A DNA stretch of 64,000 nucleotides from Saccharopolyspora spinosa NRRL 18395 (lineage in GTDB: Bacteria > Actinomycetota > Actinomycetes > Mycobacteriales > Pseudonocardiaceae). Numbering within the stretch: position 1 is the first letter of the stretch; every line of letters starts with the position of its first letter. Below the pieces are notes generated by a model. The model searched no databases. It was not told the origin of the DNA and saw nothing but the letters and a program-made list of their open reading frames with translations. The stretch lies in contig NZ_GL877880.1 in NCBI RefSeq assembly GCF_000194155.1, positions 345,465 to 409,464 of the forward strand. The letters are read 5' to 3'. Shown piece by piece: positions 25,255-34,301 of the stretch. A program made the position numbers and the translations under genes.

Positions 25255-26430
25255 GTGTACGTCCGTCATCTGCAAGTGACCGACTTCCGGTCGTGGCCGC
25301 ACGCCGACCTGGCCCTGGAGCCGGGCGTCACCGTGCTGGTCGGGGCCAACGGGCAGGGCAAGACGAACCTCGTCGAGGCGATCGGTTACGCCGCGACCCT
25401 CGGTTCGCACCGCGTCTCCACCGATGCCCCGCTGGTCCGCGACGGCGCGCCGCGCGCGGTCGTGCGGACCGCCGTGGTCAACAGCGGGCGCGAGCTGCTG
25501 GTCGAGCTGGAGATCACGCCAGGCAAGGCAAACCGGGCGCGGATCAACCGCGGTGCCGTCGCCAGGCCTCGCGACGTGCTCGGCATCCTGCGCACCGTGC
25601 TGTTCGCACCGGAGGACCTCGCGATCGTGCGCGGTGATCCGGGTGAGCGCCGCCGGTTCCTCGACGACCTGCTGGTCGCGCGGTCACCCCGGTACGCGGG
25701 TATCCGCTCGGACTACGACCGGGTGCTCAAACAGCGCAGCGCACTGCTCAAGTCCGCAGGCGCGGCGCGCAAGGGCGGCGGCTCGGCGGACCTGCGCACG
25801 CTGGAGGCGTGGGACGGCCACCTGGCCCGCTTCGGCGCCGAGCTGCTGGCGGGTCGGCTCGACCTGGTCGCCGCCATCGCACCCCACGTGGCCAGCGCAT
25901 ATGCCAACGTCGCGGCGACCGATGAGGCGACCGCGCCGTCCGGTCGGGTGGCCGACGTCCGCTACCGCAGCAGCCTCGGCGAGTCGCTGCCCGAGGGCTA
26001 CGGCGTGCCGCTGGGCAAGGCAGCCGACCCGGCCGAACTCGAAGCGGCCTTGCTCGCCGAGCTGGAGCGGGTCCGGCCGCAGGAGATCGACCGCGGCGTG
26101 TCGCTGGTCGGGCCGCACCGCGACGACCTGGAACTGCTGCTCGGCGACCTGCCTGCGAAGGGCTACGCGAGCCACGGCGAATCTTGGTCGTTCGTGCTGG
26201 CGTTGCGGCTGGCTTCCTACCACCTGCTCACCGAGGATGGCGCCGAGCCGGTGTTGATCCTGGACGACGTCTTCGCCGAACTCGACCGCCGCCGTCGGTC
26301 CCGGCTAGCCGACCTGGTGGTCGGGGCCGAGCAGGTGCTGGTGACCGCGGCGGTGCCGGAGGACGTTCCGCCGGAGCTCACCGGTGTCCGATTCGAAGTC
26401 CGGGAAGGCGAGGTGCGACGTGCCGTATAA
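25255..26430 (+). CDS. recF: DNA replication and repair protein RecF
   Basis: 391-residue SMC-like ATPase that helps load RecA at single-strand gaps. Walker A GANGQGKTNLVEAIGY is at about 30-45, the signature motif region lies in SHGESWSFVLALRLASYHLL (about 303-322), and Walker B is LILDDVFAELDRRRRSRLAD (about 333-352). The GTG at 25255 begins the conserved MYVRHLQVTDFRSWPHADLA. The ISL3 element sits only 92 bases upstream of this start, so native transcription from the gnd side may be disturbed. Confidence 0.96.
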   Translation: MYVRHLQVTDFRSWPHADLALEPGVTVLVGANGQGKTNLVEAIGYAATLGSHRVSTDAPLVRDGAPRAVVRTAVVNSGRELLVELEITPGKANRARINRGAVARPRDVLGILRTVLFAPEDLAIVRGDPGERRRFLDDLLVARSPRYAGIRSDYDRVLKQRSALLKSAGAARKGGGSADLRTLEAWDGHLARFGAELLAGRLDLVAAIAPHVASAYANVAATDEATAPSGRVADVRYRSSLGESLPEGYGVPLGKAADPAELEAALLAELERVRPQEIDRGVSLVGPHRDDLELLLGDLPAKGYASHGESWSFVLALRLASYHLLTEDGAEPVLILDDVFAELDRRRRSRLADLVVGAEQVLVTAAVPEDVPPELTGVRFEVREGEVRRAV

Positions 26431-27103
26431 CCGTTCGCAGTCGTCAAGTAAACGCAGAGTGATCGCCGGGGCGGGGAAGACCGCGGATTTGCCCACATCT
26501 GGGGATAACTCTGTGGATGGTGTGGATAACTCGGCGCCATCAACAGGACCATCAACAGCCGTCCCGGTCGATACCGGGACGTCGCCGGTCGGGTCCGACG
26601 GGGCCACGCTGTCCGGTCCCGACCTCGCCCGGGCCGCCCTGCAGGCCGCCCGGGAGCAGTCCGCGGCCCGTCGGCGCGACGGCAAGAAGAAGGGTGGCGC
26701 GGTCCGGACACGCCGCCGCCGTGGCTGGTCCGGGCCCCGCCCGGACGACCGCGATCCGCAGCCGCTGGGTCGGCTGGCCGCCCGGATCGCCAGCGAGCGC
26801 GGCTGGACCGAACACCTCTCCGGCGGCCAGGTCTTCGCGAAGTGGGCGTCCCTGGTCGGCGGCGATGTGGCCGAACACACCAAGCCGGTGGCGCTGAAGG
26901 ACGGCGAGCTCACCGTTCAGGCCCAGTCCACCGCGTGGGCCACGCAGCTGCGCTTGCTCCAGCGCCAGATTCTGAAGCGGATCAGCGATGGCGTCGGCCG
27001 CGACGTGGTGCGCCGCATCAAGGTGCAGGGCCCGGCCGCGCCGAGCTGGCGGCACGGCCCCAGGCATATTCCCGGGCGCGGCCCGCGCGACACCTACGGC
27101 TAG
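26420..27103 (+). CDS. DUF721 protein (Rv0004-like)
   Basis: 227-residue homologue of Rv0004, which follows recF in mycobacteria. The conserved DUF721 part is about residues 110-227 (DRDPQPLGRLAARIASERGW, STAWATQLRLLQRQILKRIS and the C-terminal SWRHGPRHIPGRGPRDTYG), preceded by a basic stretch and a low-complexity N-terminus. The domain may bind nucleic acid, but its function is unknown. The GTG at 26420 overlaps recF by 11 bases and has GGCGAGG upstream; an in-frame ATG at 26384 would add 12 residues. Its 5' coding part contains DnaA-box sequences (26511-26529). Confidence 0.87.
   Translation: MPYNRSQSSSKRRVIAGAGKTADLPTSGDNSVDGVDNSAPSTGPSTAVPVDTGTSPVGSDGATLSGPDLARAALQAAREQSAARRRDGKKKGGAVRTRRRRGWSGPRPDDRDPQPLGRLAARIASERGWTEHLSGGQVFAKWASLVGGDVAEHTKPVALKDGELTVQAQSTAWATQLRLLQRQILKRISDGVGRDVVRRIKVQGPAAPSWRHGPRHIPGRGPRDTYG
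26511..26529. promoter_or_regulatory. DnaA boxes inside the DUF721 gene
   Basis: CTGTGGATGG is followed at once by TGTGGATAA (26521-26529), the exact complement of the perfect DnaA box TTATCCACA. GGGGATAAC (26502-26510) lies next to it. Confidence 0.6.
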
Positions 27104-27544
27104 TAGCCTGCCGATACGCGCTCATCCGTCGGCCCGCGCGGGCCACGGCCCGCAGGCGAGGTGGGGCGAATGGCCGCGTCGCGCCGGGGAGCAGACCCGC
27201 CGGCTGGCCCGCCGCCGGGGTGGCAACCGGCCGATCGCCACCGAGATCCCCCGGCGACCTCTCGAGGCTCTCGGATGGTGGATTGATTCGAGTTCTCCGC
27301 TCTGTGAGGAAGTCAGGGGTGTCCTTGCCCTACTTCTGTCGCGGGGGGCCAGTAGAATCAGTGCAGGGTGTGGCCGACGCCTTCGACCGATGTGATCGTC
27401 GAGGCGCTGGGCGACGGCGCGCATCAGGGTGCGGCGCCGACAGACAAGTCGCCCCGAAGTGGTCTGCGGTGCGGGAAGGGCGTGTTTTCGAACCGGCACC
27501 GGCCAACCTGACAGCACAGTCGGCTCAAGGAGAAATCGAGGCCC
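27104..27544. other. Spacer upstream of gyrB
   Basis: 441 bases with no supported gene. It should hold the gyrBA promoter. A TAGAAT at 27351-27356 is a candidate -10, but I see no properly spaced -35 and no strong palindrome. Confidence 0.5.
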
Positions 27545-29518
27545 GTGGCACCGAAGAAGAGCGAATACAACGCTTCATCCATCACCGTTCTTGAGGGCCT
27601 TGAGGCCGTCCGCAAGCGTCCCGGCATGTACATCGGTTCGACCGGCGAACGCGGCCTGCACCACCTGGTGCAGGAGGTCGTGGACAACTCGGTCGACGAG
27701 GCAATGGCCGGCTACGCCTCCAGGGTCGAGGTCACCCTGCTCGCCGACGGCGGCGTGCGCGTGGTCGACGACGGCCGCGGCATCCCCGTCGGCATCCACC
27801 CGGTGGAGAAGAAGCCGACCCTCGAAGTCGTGCTCACCGTGCTGCACGCGGGCGGCAAGTTCGACAGCGACTCCTACGCGGTCTCCGGCGGTCTGCACGG
27901 CGTGGGTGTGTCGGTGGTCAACGCGCTGTCCACGGCGCTGGAGGCGGAGATCCACCTAGACGGCTACGTGTGGCGGCAGCGCTACGAGGACTCCAAGCCC
28001 GTCGCCGACGTCGAGCGTGGCGAGCGCACCGACAAGACCGGCACCACCATCACCTTCTGGGCCGATCCGACGATCTTCGAAACCACCAGGTACAACGCCG
28101 AAACCATCTCGCGTCGCCTGCAGGAGATGGCGTTCCTGAACAAGGGCCTGACCATCGTCCTGCGCGACGAGCGGGCCGCCGAAGAGGACGAGGCCGGCGA
28201 GGACGCCAGCGGCACCACCGCCCGCGCCACCGAGCGCACCTTCCACTACCCGGGCGGCCTGGAAGACTTCGTCCGCCACATCAACGCCACCAAGGAACCC
28301 ATCCACAAGAAGGTGGTGTCCTTCAACGCCTCCAGCAAGGACTACGAGCTGGAGATCGCGATGCAGTGGAACTCCGGCTACAACCAGTCGGTCTACACCT
28401 TCGCGAACACCATCAACACGCACGAGGGCGGCACCCACGAGGAAGGCTTCCGGTCGGCGCTGACCCGCGTGGTCAACAGCTACGCCAAGGACAAGAAGCT
28501 GCTCAAGGAGAAGGACGGCAGCCTCACCGGCGACGACGTCCGCGAGGGCTTGGCCGCGATCGTGTCCGTGAAGGTCCGCGAGCCCCAGTTCGAGGGCCAG
28601 ACCAAGACCAAGCTGGGCAACACCGAGGTCAAGTCGTTTGTGCAGACCACCGCCTTCGAGTGGCTCACCGACTGGTTCGAGCGCAACCCCGCCGAGGCCA
28701 AGGTGATCGTCAACAAGGCGGTGTCCTCGGCGCAGGCGCGGATGGCTGCGCGCAAGGCCAAGGAGCTGGTGCGCCGCAAGAGCGCGATGGACATCGGCGG
28801 CCTGCCGGGCAAGCTGAAGGACTGCCAGTCCAACAACCCGGAGGAGTGCGAGCTCTACGTCGTGGAGGGCGACTCCGCGGGCGGCTCCGCGAAGGAAGGC
28901 CGCGAGTCGCGGTTCCAGGCGATCCTGCCGCTGCGCGGCAAGATCATCAACGTGGAGAAGTCGCGGATCGACAAGGTCCTCAAGAACAACGAGGTCCAGG
29001 CGATCATCACCGCGCTGGGCACCGGCATCCACGACGAATTCGACCTGTCCAAGCTGCGCTACCACAAGATCGTGCTGATGGCCGACGCCGACGTCGACGG
29101 CCAGCACATCCGCACCCTGCTGCTGACCCTGCTGTTCCGGTTCATGCGGCCGCTGATCGAGAACGGCCACGTGTTCCTCGCGCAGCCACCGCTGTACAAG
29201 ATCAAGTGGCCGCGGTCGGAGCCGGAGTACGCCTACAGCGACAAGGAACGCGACGCGCTGCTGGCGCAGGGCGCGGCAGCCGGCCGCAAGCTGCCCAAGG
29301 ACGACGGCATCCAGCGCTACAAGGGTCTCGGCGAGATGAACGCCGACGAGCTGTGGGACACCACCATGAACCCGGAGACCCGGCTGCTGCTGCAGGTCTC
29401 GCTGGACGACGCGGCGACCGCGGACGAGCTGTTCAGCGTGCTGATGGGCGAGGACGTCGAAGCCCGGCGCTCGTTCATCACCCGCAACGCCAAGGACGTC
29501 CGCTTCCTCGACGTGTGA
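27545..29518 (+). CDS. gyrB: DNA gyrase subunit B
   Basis: 657-residue ATPase subunit of gyrase. It has the GHKL ATP-binding motifs EVVDNSVDEAMAGYA, VDDGRGIPVG and GGLHGVGVSVVNALS, the TOPRIM motifs EGDSAGGSAKEGRE, PLRGKIINVEKSRID and DADVDGQHIRTLLLT, and the C-terminal QRYKGLGEMN. Together with GyrA it introduces negative supercoils. Length is usual for actinobacteria. Start is GTG 27545. gyrA follows after 49 bases. Confidence 0.98.
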   Translation: MAPKKSEYNASSITVLEGLEAVRKRPGMYIGSTGERGLHHLVQEVVDNSVDEAMAGYASRVEVTLLADGGVRVVDDGRGIPVGIHPVEKKPTLEVVLTVLHAGGKFDSDSYAVSGGLHGVGVSVVNALSTALEAEIHLDGYVWRQRYEDSKPVADVERGERTDKTGTTITFWADPTIFETTRYNAETISRRLQEMAFLNKGLTIVLRDERAAEEDEAGEDASGTTARATERTFHYPGGLEDFVRHINATKEPIHKKVVSFNASSKDYELEIAMQWNSGYNQSVYTFANTINTHEGGTHEEGFRSALTRVVNSYAKDKKLLKEKDGSLTGDDVREGLAAIVSVKVREPQFEGQTKTKLGNTEVKSFVQTTAFEWLTDWFERNPAEAKVIVNKAVSSAQARMAARKAKELVRRKSAMDIGGLPGKLKDCQSNNPEECELYVVEGDSAGGSAKEGRESRFQAILPLRGKIINVEKSRIDKVLKNNEVQAIITALGTGIHDEFDLSKLRYHKIVLMADADVDGQHIRTLLLTLLFRFMRPLIENGHVFLAQPPLYKIKWPRSEPEYAYSDKERDALLAQGAAAGRKLPKDDGIQRYKGLGEMNADELWDTTMNPETRLLLQVSLDDAATADELFSVLMGEDVEARRSFITRNAKDVRFLDV

Positions 29519-29567
29519 CGCACCGCGCCGCTAAGCCCCCGAACTTCCCGGAAAGCGAAGGACGAGC

Positions 29568-32063
29568 ATGACGGAAATCCTGCCGCCGGAACACGGCCGG
29601 ATCGAGCCGGTCGACATCCAGCAGGAGATGCAACGCTCATACATCGACTACGCGATGAGCGTGATCGTGGCCCGTGCGCTGCCAGACGTGCGTGACGGCC
29701 TCAAGCCGGTGCACCGGCGCGTGCTGTACGCGATGTACGACTCCGGCTTCCGCCCGGACCGTGGGTACGTGAAGTGCTCCCGCGTCGTCGGCGACGTGAT
29801 GGGCAACTACCACCCGCACGGCGACTCGGCGATCTACGACACCCTGGTCCGCCTGGCCCAGCCGTGGTCGATGCGCCACCCCCTGATCGACGGCCAGGGC
29901 AACTTCGGTTCGCCCGGCAACGACCCGGCCGCGGCGATGCGGTACACCGAGTCACGGCTGGCCCCGTTGGCGATGCACATGCTCGCCGACATCGAAGAGG
30001 ACACCGTCGACTTCGCCGACAACTACGACGGGCGCACCCAGGAACCCACGGTGCTGCCGTCGCGATTCCCGAACCTCCTGGTCAACGGCGGTGGCGGGAT
30101 CGCGGTCGGAATGGCCACCAACATCCCGTCGCACAACCTGCGCGAGGTTTCCGACGGGGTCGTCTGGGCGTTGGAGAACCCGGAGGCCACCGACGAAGAG
30201 CTGCTCGACGCGCTCATGGCGCGGATCAAGGGCCCGGACTTCCCGACCCACGGCCTCATCCTCGGTACCAATGCGATCGCGGACGCCTACCGCACCGGCC
30301 GCGGCTCCATCAAGATGCGGGCCGTCGTCACGATCGAAGAGGACACCAAGGGCCGCACCACACTGGTCGTCACCGAGCTGCCCTACCAGGTCAACCCGGA
30401 CAACCTGATCGAGAACATCGCCGCGATGCACCGGGAGGGCAAACTCACCGGCATCTCGGATATCGCGGACGAGTCCAACAGCCGACGCGGCATGCGGATC
30501 GTGGTCACGCTGAAGCGCGACTCGATCCCCAAGGTGGTGCTGAACAACCTCTACAAGCACACCCAGCTGCAGACCACCTTCGGCGTCAACATGCTGGCGC
30601 TGGTCGACGGGGTGCCGCGCACCCTGCGGCTGGACCAGGTGATCCGGTACTACGTCAAGCACCAGATCGAGGTCATCGTCCGGCGCACCAAGTTCCGGTT
30701 GCGGAAGGCCGAGGAACGCGCCCACATCCTGCGCGGTCTGGTCAAGGCGCTGGACATGCTCGACGAGGTGATCGCGCTGATCCGCCGGTCGCCCACGGTG
30801 GACGACGCGCGCACCGGGCTGATCGAGCTGCTCGACGTCGACGAGATCCAGGCCAACGCGATCCTGGAGATGCAGCTGCGCCGCCTGGCCGCCCTGGAGC
30901 GGCAGAAGATCATCGACCAGTTGGCCGAGATCGAGCGGGAGATCGAGGACCTCAAGGACATCCTCGCCAAGCCGGAGCGGCAGCGGCAGATCATCCGCGA
31001 CGAGCTGATGGAGATCGTCGACAAGTACGGCCAGGACCGGCGCACGAAGATCGTCCCGTTCGAGGGCGAGGTCTCGATGGAGGACCTCATCGCGGACGAG
31101 GACGTGGTCGTCACGATCACCCGCACCGGCTACGCCAAGCGGACGCGCACCGACCTGTACCGGGCGCAGAAGCGCGGCGGCAAGGGCGTGCAGGGCGCGC
31201 AGCTGAAGCAGGACGACATCGTGTCGCACTTCTTCGTGTGCTCCACGCACGACTGGATCCTGTTCTTCACCAACAAGGGGCGCGTCTACCGGGCGAAGGC
31301 CTACGAGCTGCCGGAGGCCAACCGCACCGCGCGCGGCCAGCACGTGGCGAACCTGCTGGCGTTCCAGCCGGACGAGCAGATCGCCCAGGTCATGCAGATC
31401 AAGGACTACACCGCAGCGCCGTACCTGGTGCTGGCCACCCGCAACGGGTTGGTCAAGAAGTCCCGCCTGACCGACTTCGATTCCAACCGATCGGGTGGTC
31501 TCATCGGGATCAACCTGAAGGACGAGGACGAGCTGGTCGGCGCGGTGCTGTGCTCCGCCGATGACGACCTGCTGCTGGTGTCCGCGGAGGGCCAGTCGAT
31601 CCGGTTCCACGCCACCGACGACGCGCTGCGGCCGATGGGCCGGGCCACCTCGGGCGTGCTGGGCATGCGGTTCAACAACGGCGATGAGCTGCTGGCGATG
31701 GGTGTCGTCCGCGCCGACCGGTACGTGCTGGTGGCCACCGACGGCGGTTATGCGAAGCGCACCCCGATCGACGACTACCCGGTGCAGGGCCGCGGCGGCA
31801 AGGGCGTGCTGACTCTCCAGTACGACAACAAGCGTGGCAGGCTGGTGGGGGCGCTCATCGTCGAGATCGACGACGAGCTCTACGCGATCACCTCGACCGG
31901 TGGGGTCATCCGGACCACCGCCAAGGAGGTACGCAAGGCCGGCAGGCAGACGAAGGGGGTTCGTCTGATGAACCTGGACGAGGGGTCCGCGCTGGTGGCG
32001 ATCGCGCGCAACGCCGACGAAGCCGCCGACCCGGACGCTGCGAGGCCGGAACAGCAGCAGTAA
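29568..32063 (+). CDS. gyrA: DNA gyrase subunit A
   Basis: 831-residue cleavage-religation subunit. The catalytic tyrosine is in AAAMRYTESRLA. The quinolone-determining loop is HPHGDSAIYDTLVRLAQPWS, with Ser and Asp at the two main resistance positions, i.e. the common susceptible residues. The C-terminal wrapping domain has the GyrA-box sequence KRGGKGVQG and a second GRGGKG near the end. The acidic tail ends EAADPDAARPEQQQ. It is cotranscribed with gyrB and followed 54 bases later by the DUF3566 gene. Confidence 0.98.
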   Translation: MTEILPPEHGRIEPVDIQQEMQRSYIDYAMSVIVARALPDVRDGLKPVHRRVLYAMYDSGFRPDRGYVKCSRVVGDVMGNYHPHGDSAIYDTLVRLAQPWSMRHPLIDGQGNFGSPGNDPAAAMRYTESRLAPLAMHMLADIEEDTVDFADNYDGRTQEPTVLPSRFPNLLVNGGGGIAVGMATNIPSHNLREVSDGVVWALENPEATDEELLDALMARIKGPDFPTHGLILGTNAIADAYRTGRGSIKMRAVVTIEEDTKGRTTLVVTELPYQVNPDNLIENIAAMHREGKLTGISDIADESNSRRGMRIVVTLKRDSIPKVVLNNLYKHTQLQTTFGVNMLALVDGVPRTLRLDQVIRYYVKHQIEVIVRRTKFRLRKAEERAHILRGLVKALDMLDEVIALIRRSPTVDDARTGLIELLDVDEIQANAILEMQLRRLAALERQKIIDQLAEIEREIEDLKDILAKPERQRQIIRDELMEIVDKYGQDRRTKIVPFEGEVSMEDLIADEDVVVTITRTGYAKRTRTDLYRAQKRGGKGVQGAQLKQDDIVSHFFVCSTHDWILFFTNKGRVYRAKAYELPEANRTARGQHVANLLAFQPDEQIAQVMQIKDYTAAPYLVLATRNGLVKKSRLTDFDSNRSGGLIGINLKDEDELVGAVLCSADDDLLLVSAEGQSIRFHATDDALRPMGRATSGVLGMRFNNGDELLAMGVVRADRYVLVATDGGYAKRTPIDDYPVQGRGGKGVLTLQYDNKRGRLVGALIVEIDDELYAITSTGGVIRTTAKEVRKAGRQTKGVRLMNLDEGSALVAIARNADEAADPDAARPEQQQ

Positions 32064-32117
32064 AACCGTGGGAGACCACGTCGCACACCGCCGCCGACGA
32101 TCAACGAAGGATCGCTC

Positions 32118-32903
32118 GTGACACCTTCCGAGAAGCCGGAGCAGTCGGACCCGCAGCAGGATGCGGACCGGGCTTCGGTCAGCACCCAGACAGCCGACGA
32201 CAGTGCCGCCCACGACGGCACGGAATCCGGCTCGGCTCCCGCCCAGCCGACCGCCGGAGGCAGTGGGGAAGACCTGCACGGCACCGAGACGCCGCCCCCG
32301 TGGCAACGCGCCTCGGCGACCGCGTCCGGCTCGTCCGACACACCGGTGGCCGCGGCAGCCGCCTCCGGTCCGGATGTCGCTGACACGCAGCACATCCCGA
32401 AGCAGGTGCAGGACCAGGAAACGGTGCGCACCAAACTGCCGCCGTCCACGCGGACGACCGTGTCGTTCACCGGCGGCGCTGCCGGTGTGGGCGGGACGAC
32501 CCGCGGCACGACGGCGACCTCGGCGCGGCGGCCGAGCCGAGGCCCGCGGCGGGCCAGCCTGCAGGTGAAGCGGCTGGACCCGTGGTCGGTGCTGAAGCTC
32601 GCCCTGGTGCTCAGCGTCGCGTTGTTCTTCGTGTGGATGATCGCCGTCGCGGTGCTCTACGGGGTGCTCGACGGCATGGGCGTGTGGGACCAGCTCAACG
32701 GCACCTTCACCGAGCTGACCCAGCCCGACAACGCGGCCAGCGAACCGCTGATCAGCGCGGGACGCGTGTTCGGGGTCGCCTCGATCATCGGCGCGATCAA
32801 CATCGTGCTGGTGACCGCACTGGCGACGGTGGCCGCGTTCATCTACAACGTGGCGGCCGACTTCGCCGGCGGCATCGAGGTCACCCTCTCCGAGCGGGAA
32901 TGA
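32118..32903 (+). CDS. DUF3566 membrane protein (Rv0007-like)
   Basis: 261 residues. The first ~150 are low-complexity (Ser/Ala/Pro/Gln-rich, acidic, then basic), followed by the DUF3566 domain (about 150-261) with two membrane helices (SVLKLALVLSVALFFVWMIA and INIVLVTALATVAAFIYNVA). This is the standard neighbour of gyrA in actinobacteria. Function is unknown. The start is GTG 32118 after GAAGGAT. The C-terminus ends in an acidic VTLSERE. Confidence 0.9.
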   Translation: MTPSEKPEQSDPQQDADRASVSTQTADDSAAHDGTESGSAPAQPTAGGSGEDLHGTETPPPWQRASATASGSSDTPVAAAAASGPDVADTQHIPKQVQDQETVRTKLPPSTRTTVSFTGGAAGVGGTTRGTTATSARRPSRGPRRASLQVKRLDPWSVLKLALVLSVALFFVWMIAVAVLYGVLDGMGVWDQLNGTFTELTQPDNAASEPLISAGRVFGVASIIGAINIVLVTALATVAAFIYNVAADFAGGIEVTLSERE

Positions 32904-32909
32904 ACCGCT

Positions 32910-32948
32910 GACGTGGCGATTCCGGTCCAGCACCGGGATCGCCACGTC
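32910..32948 (+). terminator. Terminator after the DUF3566 gene
   Basis: GACGTGGCGATTCCGGT pairs with ACCGGGATCGCCACGTC (one G-T pair) around a short loop, starting just after the stop codon. Confidence 0.8.
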
Positions 32949-32975
32949 CCGGGAGATCCGCAACGCCGACCCCTG

Positions 32976-33005
32976 TTTCGAGCCCCGGAAGGCGTCCTGT
33001 AGGGT
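32976..33005 (+). promoter_or_regulatory. Candidate tRNA-Ile promoter
   Basis: TTTCGA (32976-32981) and TAGGGT (33000-33005) are separated by 18 bases and end 15 bases before the tRNA. The -35 is weak. Confidence 0.35.
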
Positions 33006-33019
33006 TTGAACCACACCAA

Positions 33020-33093
33020 GGGCCTATAGCTCAGGCGGTTAGAGCGCTTCGCTGATAACGAAGAGGTCGAAGGTTCAAGTCCTTCTAGGCCCA
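33020..33093 (+). tRNA. tRNA-Ile (GAT anticodon)
   Basis: 74-base cloverleaf. The acceptor GGGCCTA pairs with TAGGCCC, the anticodon loop is CTGATAA (GAT), the T-loop is GGTTCAAGTCC and the discriminator is A. CCA is not encoded. This is the ileT/alaT position after gyrA seen in mycobacteria. Confidence 0.97.
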
Positions 33094-33157
33094 CTGGTAA
33101 TCTTTCGTAAATCCGAGGACTTCTCGGGCTGCACGCCATGCTAGGAGGCGACCGGAA

Positions 33158-33274
33158 GTGAAGAAGCTGCTCGCACTTGCCGCAGTTGCTGGGGTCGTTC
33201 TGTTCGTCATCCGGCGCAACCGGGCCGCGAAGGCCGAGGCCGACCTGTGGCGCGAGGCCACTGCCGAGGCCTGA
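33158..33274 (+). CDS. DLW-39 family mini-protein
   Basis: 38-residue protein: MKKLLALAAVAGVVLFVIRR, then NRAAKAEADLWREATAEA. It has a short hydrophobic N-terminal helix, a basic middle and the conserved D-L-W near the end that names this actinobacterial family of about 39 residues. The GTG start has an excellent AGGAGGCG ribosome site. The family lies between the ile and ala tRNA genes or just after gyrA in many actinobacteria. Function unknown; probably a small membrane-associated peptide. Confidence 0.9.
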   Translation: MKKLLALAAVAGVVLFVIRRNRAAKAEADLWREATAEA

Positions 33275-33365
33275 TCGATCCTCACCGCTCTTGATCCGGC
33301 TCGCGGAGTCGGCAGCCATCGTGAGCGTCACCGGTCAGCGGACCTGAGTGGGGCTGGCGGTAGCC

Positions 33366-33438
33366 GGGGACGTAGCTCAATTGGCAGAGCACCGCCTTTG
33401 CAAGGCGGGGGTTAGGGGTTCGATTCCCCTCGTCTCCA
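33366..33438 (+). tRNA. tRNA-Ala (TGC anticodon)
   Basis: 73-base cloverleaf. The acceptor GGGGACG pairs with CGTCTCC (one G-T pair), the anticodon stem-loop is CGCCTTTGCAAGGCG (TGC), the T-arm is GGGGTTCGATTCCCC and the discriminator is A. No CCA is encoded. Its 3' half is the attachment site of the integrated-element remnant that follows. Confidence 0.97.
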
Positions 33439-33439
33439 C
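33393..33439. repeat. attL: 47-bp 3' part of tRNA-Ala
   Basis: Identical over 47 bases to 34302-34348. It runs from the anticodon stem (CGCCTTTGCAAGGCG) through the discriminator and two bases beyond, the usual crossover segment of tRNA-targeting tyrosine integrases. Confidence 0.9.
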
Positions 33440-33442
33440 CGT

Positions 33443-33472
33443 AAAAGACCAGGTTAAAGTGCCTGGTCTTTT
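33443..33472 (+). terminator. Terminator after tRNA-Ala
   Basis: AAAAGACCAGG pairs with CCTGGTCTTTT around TTAAAGTG and runs into a T-tract; a classic intrinsic terminator. It lies on the element side of attL. Confidence 0.88.
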
Positions 33473-33735
33473 TGCGTGATCATGTACGGGCCACACCCCG
33501 TCGAGGTAGTCGGGTAGGAAACCGGCGAAATCATCCGCTCCAGCATCCGGCCCGAGGAACGCGGGCAACCCGGTCGCGACAACATCCCCGACAGCGCCCT
33601 CGCCCAGCATCGCCCCGGCATCTCCCGCACCCGCATCCCCCGACCCAGCTGAACCCGCCTCTGACAGCTCAAGCCACGCACCGAGATCGAAGTCGGCCGA
33701 CCAACGTGTGTTTAAACTTTCTCTACTTCATCAAG

Positions 33736-33956
33736 GGCGGCCCCTGCGGGGCCGCCTGCCTGCTGTATGCAAGCCATGACGAGGCCGCCGACCTTGCTGT
33801 ATGCGAGCCCGGTCAAGCCGCCGATGGCCGGCCGGGCGTGCGGCTCGCTGCGCTCACCGGTCCCGGCCGGCCATCGGCGGCGACCGGGCGCGAGCGGAAA
33901 GGTCGGCGGCCTCGTCATGGCGCGAGCGGAAGGCAGGCGTCCCCGCAGGAGCCGCC
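33736..33956. repeat. 221-bp nested inverted repeat
   Basis: Four pairs of arms are nested: 33736-33761 with 33931-33956 (24 of 26 matching), 33773-33795 with 33899-33921 (23 of 23), 33808-33814 with 33882-33888 (7 of 7) and 33818-33836 with 33862-33880 (19 of 19). The unpaired steps repeat: GCTGTATGCAAG and GCTGTATGCGAG on the left, GCGCGAGCGGAA twice on the right. The left outer arm is itself a 9-bp hairpin. This is a cruciform- or ssDNA-type structure, not a protein gene. Confidence 0.85.
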
Positions 33957-34161
33957 GAGATGGAGATCCGAACCTCGGATGTCCTGACTCCACTGGTCGC
34001 CTGGGCGAGCCATTGAGAAACGGTGCTGGGCACGCTGCAAGGGTGGTCGCCTTGGCCGCTCCAGCTGACACCGAACCTGTCCCGCTGCGTGCGTGGTCGC
34101 CCGCTTGTGGTTACGCGCGAAGAGTGAGGCAGTCAGTCCATCTGCAAGTCGAGCAGCGCAA

Positions 34162-34198
34162 TGTGCCCCGGACGCGCATGGAGCACATCCGGGGCACA
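34162..34198. terminator. 11-bp hairpin in the right part of the element
   Basis: TGTGCCCCGGA (34162-34172) pairs exactly with TCCGGGGCACA (34188-34198). Confidence 0.6.
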
Positions 34199-34301
34199 CG
34201 AGGACCAACACCAACGAAGAACAACCGCAACTGACCGAAACCACGCGGCACGTCGACCAGCGAAGTTCGATCAGCGGCCGAGGTAGACGAGGCCCCTTGA
34301 T

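Larger units (their letters stand above)
33440..34301. mobile_element. Gutted integrative element between tRNA-Ala att repeats
   Basis: 862 bases between two exact 47-bp copies of the tRNA-Ala 3' end. No integrase, excisionase or replication gene remains. The left 280 bases have uninterrupted coding-like frames on the minus strand (one reads GEGAVGDVVATGLPAFLGPD and LPDYLDGVWPVHDH) but no recognisable family. The centre is a 221-bp nested inverted repeat, and the right part has an 11-bp perfect hairpin (34162-34198). It looks like the deleted remains of a pSAM2/pSE101-type element. Confidence 0.8.

Noticed and set aside
29952..33014. Open frame of over 1,000 codons antisense to gyrA and the DUF3566 gene
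   Set aside because: It mirrors the GC-rich third positions of the plus-strand genes, covers a known terminator and has no family motifs.
33454..33681. Possible small genes on the minus strand left of the big palindrome
   Set aside because: Two overlapping frames are open, neither has a ribosome site or a recognisable domain, and both run into the tRNA; kept only as part of the element remnant.
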